Positions 23,098-29,693 of a stretch of 29,693 bases of DNA are shown here, one piece after another. The DNA is taken from positions 1-29,693 of IMG/VR virus record IMGVR_UViG_3300045118_000030; one strand, written 5' to 3'. The position numbers and the translations under genes are program-made. Positions within the stretch are counted from its first letter, which is position 1, and every line of letters begins with the position of its first letter. The notes beneath the pieces are model-generated. The model was not told the origin of the DNA. It saw only the letters and a list, made by a program, of their open reading frames with translations, and ran no database searches. The stretch is from a virus.

Positions 23098-24153
23098 ATG
23101 TACAATTTATTAAATAGACGTCCGTTAATAGAGATTGTTCCCGATGAGGGAGAGAATGAGTTTTGGAGTAAAGAATATAAAAATTCCAACGATATAACTC
23201 TTTACTCGTGGAGGAATGACTGGATTAATAATACGAAAGAAAATCTAAAAAACTTTGGTTATTTCAATCGTGATAATTCAATCAAAATCTACTATAACGA
23301 CCTTATTAATGAACCAGTGATATTAGTCGGAGCTGGGCCTAGTTTAGAAAAGAATATCGAATATCTAAAACTAGCCAAAGAAAAGAATATCACTATTATT
23401 TCCTCACATCACTCATTAATGTACCTTGCTGATGCTGAGATTAAGCCTGATTTTGCTGTTGTATTGGACGCTGGGAAGATGTGGGATGACTATTTTGCCT
23501 TCGATAAAGCTGATTGGTCAGATGTCCCACTTTTAGCAGACCAGACTTGTAATGCGGAGCAACTAAAGAAATGGCCTGGAAAGGTTAAGTTTTTTAAGTC
23601 AGCTAACCCAACGGATACTAATATCGGTAAATTCATTAAAATGGAATTAGACCGATTAGTTAATCCCTACAAGCAAGGGTCTGTGATTGAGGTTGGAGGC
23701 CATGCGATGGGAGCAATGCTTTCAATCGCAAGAGGGGTAATGAGGGCGAATACGATTATATTCGTAGGCAGTGATTACTGTTTCAACTTGGATAATAAGT
23801 TCTATCCGTTTGATTATAAGATTGACAAAACGGTAGTAACAGAAAACCCAGACGGAACTGAATCGGAAAAACCTGCTCCTCCTTCAGTTCAAGGGGCGAT
23901 TTTTGATATCTTCGGTAATCAGGTTGGTACGAATGGTGCGTATTTAGGGTTCAAGAATGTTATGGACAATGGCATTAAGGCAAATAAGATAGCAGCAATG
24001 CAGTCCGGTGAAGATTTAGACTTTATTAATGCCTCAGAGGGAGGAGCTTTAGGGGCATTAAAAGGTGGAAATTCTAAATGGATGCAGTATATGAGATTAG
24101 AGGATGCTATTTATATGGCTGATGCCAAAAGAAAACTCAAGGAGGGAAAATAA
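23098..24153 (+). CDS. Maf/DUF115-like protein, putative nonulosonic acid glycosyltransferase
   Basis: This 351-residue protein has the central motif set of the Maf_flag10/DUF115 (MptE-like) family: VILVGAGPSLEKNIEYLK at residues 74-91, IISSHHSLMYLADAEIKPDFAVVLDA at 100-125, and VIEVGGHAMGAMLSIARGVMRANTIIFVGSDYCF at about 196-229. In Campylobacter, Helicobacter, Aeromonas and Clostridium, Maf proteins transfer pseudaminic or legionaminic acid to flagellin serines and threonines. A relative makes pterin precursors in archaea, so the alternative is pyrophosphokinase. Its place among the virion genes, in a phage that also encodes NeuB- and SpsF-like enzymes, favours glycosyl transfer to a virion protein. 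Target and sugar are inferred. Confidence 0.72.
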   Translation: MYNLLNRRPLIEIVPDEGENEFWSKEYKNSNDITLYSWRNDWINNTKENLKNFGYFNRDNSIKIYYNDLINEPVILVGAGPSLEKNIEYLKLAKEKNITIISSHHSLMYLADAEIKPDFAVVLDAGKMWDDYFAFDKADWSDVPLLADQTCNAEQLKKWPGKVKFFKSANPTDTNIGKFIKMELDRLVNPYKQGSVIEVGGHAMGAMLSIARGVMRANTIIFVGSDYCFNLDNKFYPFDYKIDKTVVTENPDGTESEKPAPPSVQGAIFDIFGNQVGTNGAYLGFKNVMDNGIKANKIAAMQSGEDLDFINASEGGALGALKGGNSKWMQYMRLEDAIYMADAKRKLKEGK

Positions 24154-24154
24154 A

Positions 24155-24484
24155 ATGACTTTGTTTAATGACAAGCCAACTCAGTTGGCGATGATTGCTG
24201 GTGATTATGTACAATCTGCTGGTTGCACGGAAGTAATTGGTGGAACTTTGACTGCTGGAACGATGTCGGCTAGTGCTCTTTTAACTTGGGCACCTCCGTT
24301 CATTTCTGCGCCTAAATTGTTTGCTTCTTTAAAGTCAGGAATTGCTGGTGGAGCGGTGATGACGGCTTCCAATTTCCAAGTTGCTTTTACTGGAGTGACT
24401 GTTTCAAACGCCTACATAACGAATTTAGGTGGAGGTTCCGGTTGCACGATTTCAATTTTAGCGGTAGGAGAGGCACGCTTATAG
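24155..24484 (+). CDS. small virion-type protein
   Basis: From ATG 24155 (AAGGAGGG upstream at 24139-24146) this gives 109 residues rich in Ala, Gly, Ser and Thr. The pattern VIGGTLTAGTMSASALLTW and FQVAFTGVTVSNAYITNLGGGSGCTISILAVG suggests beta strands. It follows the Maf-like gene almost without a gap and has high Ser/Thr content. An earlier in-frame start (24104) lies inside the Maf-like gene and has no need to be used. No family is recognised; a head or neck accessory is likely from position. Confidence 0.6.
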   Translation: MTLFNDKPTQLAMIAGDYVQSAGCTEVIGGTLTAGTMSASALLTWAPPFISAPKLFASLKSGIAGGAVMTASNFQVAFTGVTVSNAYITNLGGGSGCTISILAVGEARL

Positions 24485-24493
24485 GAGGATAAA

Positions 24494-24808
24494 ATGAGAT
24501 TTGATACAGGAGAGCAGTTTTCTTATTTCACTGCTTCTGCGGCAGCCACTTGCTCTTTTACATTGACTGCTTCGCAGAGGAATATCCTGATTGATACCAT
24601 AACTTGTCATTCTGACCTTGCTAACGCAACGGTAAGAATACAAGGAAGTGGAACTACTTTATGGCAGATGATTGTTGGGTCAGCGTCCCTAACCCAGCAT
24701 TATCCTGGATTAAGTATTGATGGAGGTAATGCCCAAACTCTTTCTGGTTTCATTGATGGGACTAACAGTGCGACAATATCGATTTGCGGAAAATATCGTT
24801 GGTTGTAG
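24494..24808 (+). CDS. small beta-rich virion-type protein
   Basis: A 104-residue protein with Shine-Dalgarno AGGAGG just before ATG 24494. It reads TASAAATCSFTLTASQRNILIDTITCHSD and ATVRIQGSGTTLWQMIVGSASLTQHYPGLSIDGG, compatible with an eight-strand beta sandwich. It sits between another small Ser/Thr-rich protein and the head-tail adaptor, so it is probably structural. No catalytic or zinc motif is seen. Confidence 0.6.
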   Translation: MRFDTGEQFSYFTASAAATCSFTLTASQRNILIDTITCHSDLANATVRIQGSGTTLWQMIVGSASLTQHYPGLSIDGGNAQTLSGFIDGTNSATISICGKYRWL

Positions 24809-24815
24809 GTGATTT

Positions 24816-25640
24816 ATGAGCAGTAAAACGCTGGCTAACATAAGGGATTATGCTAGGACTCTTTTATCGGAGCCGAGCCCTAGTTATTGGTCAAATACGG
24901 AATTAAACACCTACATCAACGATGGGCTGGAAGATTTCTGTAACCAGACGGATTGTTTGGAAGATATTTCAACTGCAAGTTTGGTCGCCTACAAGGCGGA
25001 TTATGCTATACCGACAGATTCTACTAAGATAAAACAAGTAGAAATTGTTAAGGGAAATTCAGTTTATTTGTTAAGGCCGGAAGATTTACAGGAGCATTAC
25101 GAAGGAACAGTAAAGAGTACGTCTAATCCTCCCAACTATTATAATTACTTTGAGGGTAATTTAAGATTAAGGGAAAGGCCAAGTACATCTGCACAATCGA
25201 CCACTTTAAGTGCAGAAATTTCTAGTACGAGTGCTACTTCTTTGACTGTGACTTCGGCTAGTGGGCTTCCTAGAATGGGAAGAATCCTTATTGATTCTGA
25301 GGTGATTGTATATTGGGCTATTTCGGGAACTACTTTAAGTCCTTGCGTGAGAGGTGCAGAGGGTACGACAGCGGCAACTCATTCAAATGGCGCAACTGTT
25401 ACCCTAAGGGATATTTGGGTATATCACTATAAGAAGGAAACGCTTACAAGTGATACTCAAACTCCTACGATACCTACGCAATTTCACGAAGCTCCTGCTT
25501 ATTATGCGGCTTCTGTTGGAAGAAGAAAGTCTAAAGACCACGATTTAGCAAGAGAGTATATGCAAACCTATAATGAATTCGTAGCAAAAGGGATTGAATG
25601 GGCAAAAATGCACTGGAGAAAAACTTGGAGACCTAAATGA
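24816..25640 (+). CDS. head-tail adaptor protein with inserted beta domain
   Basis: A 274-residue protein. The N-terminal helices (TLANIRDYARTLLSEPSPSYWSNTELNTYINDGLEDFCNQT) and the C-terminal helices (FHEAPAYYAASVGRRKSKDHDLAREYMQTYNEFVAKGIEWAK) match adaptor proteins of podovirus connectors, which seal the portal and join it to the tail. In the middle, residues about 130-195 (TLSAEISSTSATSLTVTSASG, then ILIDSEVIVYWAISGTTLSPCVRGAEGTTAATH) form a small beta module repeated across many phage proteins, inserted as an extra domain. It overlaps the next gene by four bases. Confidence 0.78.
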   Translation: MSSKTLANIRDYARTLLSEPSPSYWSNTELNTYINDGLEDFCNQTDCLEDISTASLVAYKADYAIPTDSTKIKQVEIVKGNSVYLLRPEDLQEHYEGTVKSTSNPPNYYNYFEGNLRLRERPSTSAQSTTLSAEISSTSATSLTVTSASGLPRMGRILIDSEVIVYWAISGTTLSPCVRGAEGTTAATHSNGATVTLRDIWVYHYKKETLTSDTQTPTIPTQFHEAPAYYAASVGRRKSKDHDLAREYMQTYNEFVAKGIEWAKMHWRKTWRPK

Positions 25641-27412
25641 CGCTTTTAGTAGATAGGAACGAAAAACAAACCATTATTCCTGTTCCATTAAGAGGGATGA
25701 ACACAAAAGACCCTCCCCATCATCTTCCTGAGGGTCAAGGTGTTGAGTTATATAACGTGGAGATTGACGAGATTATAGGAATCGAGAAAAGGAATGGCTT
25801 TATACCGTTTAATACTGCTTCCGTAGTAATCCCTCGCTACGATTCAGGAACGATAAGAGAGATTACGGGAGCAATGGTGTATGGCTCAGGGACGGCATGG
25901 ACTGCGTCTATGTCTAAGACCTCTGATGTTTTAATGATGTTTGGGAATAGTTCTGTTTATTACTGGCAGATTGAGAATCTAGTGGGTACGGCCACGATTT
26001 CTCTTTATAACTCGTACACCCAAACAGTAACGGCTAGTTCTTATGTAATTGCTCCTAGAGAGATTGGTTCGATATTCAGTTATAAGTACGGGACGACGCA
26101 AAAATTGATGGCTTTTGCTGGTTCAGATGCTTATGCCGCTACAAACGGTTTGACAGGGACATTTACCAGATTAAGCGCAGGATTGACCGATTACGCTAAA
26201 GTGGCAGGTATAACTTTTCAGGATAATTTCTACTTTTGTAATGGATATGAGTTCAAATATTATAATGGGACTAGCATAGCGGCAGTTACGGGGACTCCTG
26301 ACCCTGACGACCCCAAGTACATCTCGCTTTATACGATTGGTAATGCTAACTATATCTGCGTAGCGGGTTCGGAAACTGCGGCCGATTATTCAAAATTTGC
26401 CTTTTGCGATGTAAATGCGCCTGGAACATGGCCGAGTGGTAACGTTTACTACGCAGGGGATAGAGATAATCAAAAGATAACCGGAGTAAAGCCTATCCCT
26501 GGAGGAATGGCGATATTCAAAGACGCCTCTATTTATGTATTCTCTGGTATTCCTGGTTCTGGTGCGTTGAGAAAAGTTATCAGCGATGTGGGGTGTGTTT
26601 CTCCTCGTTCTCTAGTGGCTTATGAAGGACAGGTTTATTTCATAGGAAAACAGGGTGGAAATTTAGGTGCGTTTTCGTTTAATGGCTCATCGGTTACCCT
26701 GTTGTCTGAGTCTATTGAAACCACTCTTAATGCGATGAAAGCATCTGGATTTGATGATTTCTGCGGTGAAATTTATGAGGATAAGTATGTAGTTTCTGGT
26801 GTGAATTCATCAGGTTCGTTTAGTAATCGTCATTTCCTTTGTTATATATCTCGTCCTTTCCAGGCAGATAATAGGGTTTATTTCCCTTGGACTTATGGAA
26901 ACAGGGGATTTAATTACCTTGCAAATGTAGAAGTATCAGGTGTTAATTATCTATTTTCTGCATCCCCAACTAATGGTTTTGTTTATCGAGAGGACACGGG
27001 TACAGCAGACGATACGACAGACCACATATTTGGTAATACTGCGGCGATAGATGCCTTCTGTGAATCTGCTTGGATTGATTTTGGTGATATTTCTAAAAAG
27101 AAAGAATTATTAAGGCTTTACATTGACGCTACTTCTAGTGGAAATTGGAACTTAGCAATGAAGATTTATTTTGATTTTGCTTCTGGGTATAACGAATATA
27201 ACGTGGACTTGGGCGCAGGCGTCTTGACTTGGTCAGATGTTATTTATTTAGTTACCCCATGGCAGACTTCGGTTAATAAATCTATTACGGAAGTTCCTAT
27301 TAACTACCCATCTATTGCTAGACATTTTAAGTTTAGGTGGGGGAACGCTAATGTAAACGAGTATTTCACTGTATATCCTATGAACGCTTATTTTAAGGTG
27401 GAGAATAGATAA
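25637..27412 (+). CDS. tail nozzle/stabilisation-like protein (beta-propeller)
   Basis: A 591-residue protein beginning with PVPLRGMNTKDPPHHLPEGQGVELYNVEID, the opening typical of podovirus nozzle or packaged-DNA stabilisation proteins, then EKRNGFIPF. The interior is a series of beta blades (GSIFSYKYGTTQKLMAFAGSDAYAATNGLT, GITFQDNFYFCNGYEFKYYNGTSIAAVTG, KPIPGGMAIFKDASIYVFSG), probably a propeller that closes the tail tube and keeps DNA inside. It follows the adaptor, as expected for this module, and shares its last base with the next start (TAATG). Confidence 0.72.
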   Translation: MTLLVDRNEKQTIIPVPLRGMNTKDPPHHLPEGQGVELYNVEIDEIIGIEKRNGFIPFNTASVVIPRYDSGTIREITGAMVYGSGTAWTASMSKTSDVLMMFGNSSVYYWQIENLVGTATISLYNSYTQTVTASSYVIAPREIGSIFSYKYGTTQKLMAFAGSDAYAATNGLTGTFTRLSAGLTDYAKVAGITFQDNFYFCNGYEFKYYNGTSIAAVTGTPDPDDPKYISLYTIGNANYICVAGSETAADYSKFAFCDVNAPGTWPSGNVYYAGDRDNQKITGVKPIPGGMAIFKDASIYVFSGIPGSGALRKVISDVGCVSPRSLVAYEGQVYFIGKQGGNLGAFSFNGSSVTLLSESIETTLNAMKASGFDDFCGEIYEDKYVVSGVNSSGSFSNRHFLCYISRPFQADNRVYFPWTYGNRGFNYLANVEVSGVNYLFSASPTNGFVYREDTGTADDTTDHIFGNTAAIDAFCESAWIDFGDISKKKELLRLYIDATSSGNWNLAMKIYFDFASGYNEYNVDLGAGVLTWSDVIYLVTPWQTSVNKSITEVPINYPSIARHFKFRWGNANVNEYFTVYPMNAYFKVENR

Positions 27413-28002
27413 TGTTTAATCTTCCATATAGATATTTAAGAAGTTTAGAAGATGCAAATTATAATTTCAACTTTTTAGCGGACGATGTTGAGTGGAACGA
27501 TATTAACCTTCCTGCGGCTGGACTTGGTCAAGGTGCATCAGCCCCAGATTTGGAGGCTTTTCTAGGAACAGGAAGTTTAAAGCTCTTAGCCTTTGATGGG
27601 AATGCTACCACAGAGCAAGTATATGGTTCTTCGGAGATTTTGCACGACTGGAAACAAGGGACAGATATTGAGTTCCATATACACTGGTCGCCAACCACAA
27701 ATGACACAGGAAATGTAAAATGGCAATTAGAGTATTCATGGTGCAATATAAATGGAACTTTCGATAACCCAACAACTACGTCTGTGGTTGTTGCGGCAGG
27801 AGGAACAGCGTGGGTGCATAAGGTAACTGCATTCCCTGCCATATCGGCAACAGGGAAAAATATTGGTTCCGCTTTAGTATTCAGATTTTTTCGTAATCCA
27901 ACAGATGCGGCTGATACTTATACAAAGGATGCGACTTTAATTCAGCTTGGAATACATTATCAAATCGATTCAATAGGCTCTAAAGAGAAATACAGCAAAT
28001 AG
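27412..28002 (+). CDS. tail or fibre-associated beta-sandwich protein
   Basis: A 196-residue protein with EILHDWKQGTDIEFHIHWSPTTNDTGNVKWQLEYSW near its middle, a pattern I associate with phage structural beta-sandwich proteins found near tail genes, and FRFFRNPTDAADTYTKDATLIQLGIHYQID at the end. It is probably a tail appendage or knob module. Start ATG 27412 overlaps the previous stop (TAATG). No enzyme motif is seen, and function is inferred from position. Confidence 0.65.
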   Translation: MFNLPYRYLRSLEDANYNFNFLADDVEWNDINLPAAGLGQGASAPDLEAFLGTGSLKLLAFDGNATTEQVYGSSEILHDWKQGTDIEFHIHWSPTTNDTGNVKWQLEYSWCNINGTFDNPTTTSVVVAAGGTAWVHKVTAFPAISATGKNIGSALVFRFFRNPTDAADTYTKDATLIQLGIHYQIDSIGSKEKYSK

Positions 28003-28011
28003 GAGGAAAAA

Positions 28012-28821
28012 ATGGGAAATATTAGTATAACGAATCCAACGATTCTTAACAGTGAAACGGCAGATGTAACAAAACTTACTCAAAACGACAATGACCTAGT
28101 AAATGGACTTACAGATGGAACAAAAGATATATCTATATCTACTGGAAAGTTTGCTGATGGTTCGGCGAATGCCCCAAGCGTTACCTTTTCAGGGGATTCT
28201 GATACAGGATTTTATAGGATTGGAGCAAACAACGTAGGGCTCTCTATTGGGGGAACAAAAAGAATTGATATTAGTACTTCTACTGCGGATTTTGGCTCAC
28301 TAAACATAGAAAGTACTGGACAGATAGGAAAATCTCCTAATGTAATTTATGCTAACGGTGTTTATGGTAATGGGCAAGAGGATTATAGAACGAATAGTGT
28401 TAGTTTTTTTACTCCTATATATATTCCCACCAAGTTTTCCATGTCTGCATATAAAATTCATTTTAGAAATTCTACGGCAGGAGTAAATTATGATTTAGGG
28501 TTTTATAATACAGCCGGAACGCTTCTAACGTCTCTTGGCACTACTTCTGCTCCGGCTTCTAGTGTAACTGATTATTATTCAGCGACTTTCTCTTATACTT
28601 TTCAGCCTGGAAATTATGTAATTGGATTTTCAAAAAGTGGTTGTGTTGCAGTAAGCAATCTCACGCTTGCTGGTGCTTTGATAGCTGAAAGACTTGTTCC
28701 TTTTTGTGGGATAAAAGATAATGCTTTTCCTCTATCTTCTTCTGTCGATTTTTCTGTTTTGAGTAGTTTGTCGACTTCTGGAGACCAGTATTTTCCGATA
28801 GTAGGATTAATTTCATTATAA
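28012..28821 (+). CDS. tail fibre-type protein
   Basis: A 269-residue protein with the fibre signature PSVTFSGDSDTGFYRIGANNVGLSIGGTKRIDIS near residues 53-87, a motif shared by many phage fibres that form trimeric shafts. A C-terminal beta domain follows (FMSAYKI-like strands, NYVIGFSKSGCVAVSNLTLAGALIAERLVPF). The N-terminus (ITNPTILNSETADVTKLTQNDNDLVNGL) may bind the tail. Shine-Dalgarno AGGAGG just precedes the ATG. It may be a second receptor-binding protein beside the 1430-residue fibre. Confidence 0.72.
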   Translation: MGNISITNPTILNSETADVTKLTQNDNDLVNGLTDGTKDISISTGKFADGSANAPSVTFSGDSDTGFYRIGANNVGLSIGGTKRIDISTSTADFGSLNIESTGQIGKSPNVIYANGVYGNGQEDYRTNSVSFFTPIYIPTKFSMSAYKIHFRNSTAGVNYDLGFYNTAGTLLTSLGTTSAPASSVTDYYSATFSYTFQPGNYVIGFSKSGCVAVSNLTLAGALIAERLVPFCGIKDNAFPLSSSVDFSVLSSLSTSGDQYFPIVGLISL

Positions 28822-28833
28822 GGAGGTAAAAAA

Positions 28834-29693
28834 GTGGCATACACACCAGATATAAGTCAGATGAGAAGTGCTTACGCTCAACAACTGGCGGAGCAACAGA
28901 GAAAAGCACTAAGAGGAGTTCAAGATATTTTTGCTCAAAGAGGAACTACCGGAGGAGGCGAGGAAGCTCTTGCTCTAGGTGAAACTGGTAGACAATATGG
29001 GCTTGGCGCAGGAACAGCAGAGGCGGCTTTGCAACAGTACCTAGGAGGACTAGGAGAGCAACAGAGGCAGTTTGATATTAATCAGGCTTTGGCGCAACAG
29101 CAATTCGGATTACAACAGGAACTAGGTAGGGGTCAGTTAGGTTTGGGTCAACAGCAATTTGGTTTACAGCAGGAATTAGGCCGAGGAAATCTTGGTCTTT
29201 CTCAACAGCAACTAGCTCAACAAGGTCAGCAATTCGGTCAGTCCTTAGCCGAGCAACAAAGACAAGCTAATCTTACCAATCAATTAGCTCAAGCTCAATT
29301 AGCTCAACAGGGAACACAATTTGGTCAAAGTCTAGGTGAACAACAAAGGCAATATAATCTCGCTAATCAACTAGCTCAAGGGCAATTTGGATTACAGCAA
29401 GCAGAACTTTATGGTGGTGGACAATATGGAGGTTTATATACTCCCACGCAAAGTGCATTACAACAGAAATTTGCACAGAATCTGTCCTTACTTCCGTATA
29501 TAACACAGGGATATTTAAGCCCTGAGCAGGCTTTTGGAACAAGTAGGGTAATAAATGCAGGAGGAAGAGGATTCTCGCAAGTACCAAATCGTCCATTTGG
29601 ACAAATTACTACTGAACAGCAATTAAGCCCAGAATATTCTTATGCTCAACAGTTAGGAATGAATCCTTATCAATTAGCGTTGTTGAGTCAAAC
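28834..29693 (+). CDS. Gln-rich repetitive virion protein, possible ejection protein (3' truncated by window end)
   Basis: GTG 28834 with AAGGAGGT upstream opens a frame that stays open to the last base, giving 286 residues of an unfinished protein. It begins AYTPDISQMRSAYAQQLAEQQRKALRGVQDIFAQRG and is very rich in Gln, Leu, Gly and Ala. Two 18-residue units (QQFGLQQELGRGxLGLxQ) and two 29-residue units (starting LAQQGxQFGQSLxEQQRQ) form helical, probably coiled-coil repeats. Internal or ejected proteins of podoviruses often look like this and follow the tail genes. The function is inferred. Codon-level identity between units is only partial, so the repeats are not very recent. Confidence 0.7.
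   Translation, partial: MAYTPDISQMRSAYAQQLAEQQRKALRGVQDIFAQRGTTGGGEEALALGETGRQYGLGAGTAEAALQQYLGGLGEQQRQFDINQALAQQQFGLQQELGRGQLGLGQQQFGLQQELGRGNLGLSQQQLAQQGQQFGQSLAEQQRQANLTNQLAQAQLAQQGTQFGQSLGEQQRQYNLANQLAQGQFGLQQAELYGGGQYGGLYTPTQSALQQKFAQNLSLLPYITQGYLSPEQAFGTSRVINAGGRGFSQVPNRPFGQITTEQQLSPEYSYAQQLGMNPYQLALLSQ
29098..29385 (+). repeat. in-frame Gln-rich repeats (two 54-bp units, two 87-bp units)
   Basis: Units at 29098-29151 and 29152-29205 encode 18 residues each, differing at two positions. Units at 29212-29298 and 29299-29385 encode 29 residues each, differing at a few positions. At DNA level many third positions differ, so the repeats are old or under selection for protein sequence only. 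They lie within the Gln-rich protein at the end of the window. Confidence 0.75.

Overview
The window is part of a tailed-phage genome (or a prophage), with a podovirus-like virion gene set. Every supported gene lies on the + strand. Genes are packed with 1-20 base overlaps (ATGA, GTGA and TAATG junctions), the composition is AT-rich, and the genetic code is standard (TAA, TGA and TAG all end genes). The host cannot be named from the sequence. No tRNA, integrase, lysis gene or CRISPR array was seen.

Layout. (1) 1-1065: end of an early or DNA-metabolism region, with a partial gene, a Cys-rich miniprotein, a possible DUF1617-type protein and a NinG-like protein. (2) 1055-9077: a ten-enzyme carbohydrate cassette plus one small unknown protein. 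It holds a PseB/FlaA1-type UDP-sugar 4,6-dehydratase, a very short NeuB/SpsE-type nonulosonate synthase, an SpsF-type cytidylyltransferase, a class III PLP aminotransferase, a Gfo/Idh/MocA oxidoreductase, an SDR, a radical-SAM/SPASM enzyme, a DUF3307-like membrane protein, a UDP-sugar 6-dehydrogenase lacking its C-terminal domain, and an ATP-grasp ligase. (3) 9049-14749: an HTH protein, the packaging genes (putative small terminase, large terminase), a methyltransferase, several tiny proteins and the portal. (4) 14749-20058: a small protein, a 1430-residue beta-helix fibre with three internal repeats, and a fibre partner. (5) 20059-23097: structured leader, scaffold, a major capsid gene split by a group I intron carrying a LAGLIDADG endonuclease gene, and a small capsid-associated protein. 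(6) 23098-29693: a Maf/DUF115-like glycosyltransferase candidate, two small virion proteins, head-tail adaptor, nozzle-like protein, fibre-type proteins and a Gln-rich repeat protein that runs off the end.

Main idea: the phage appears to encode much of a route to an activated nonulosonic acid-like sugar. It also encodes, among its head genes, a relative of the Maf proteins that transfer such sugars onto flagellin. A phage-directed system that glycosylates its own capsid or fibre proteins is a coherent reading. Remodelling of the host surface is the main alternative. Separately, the capsid gene intron can be resolved almost helix by helix, and splicing restores a natural capsid reading frame.
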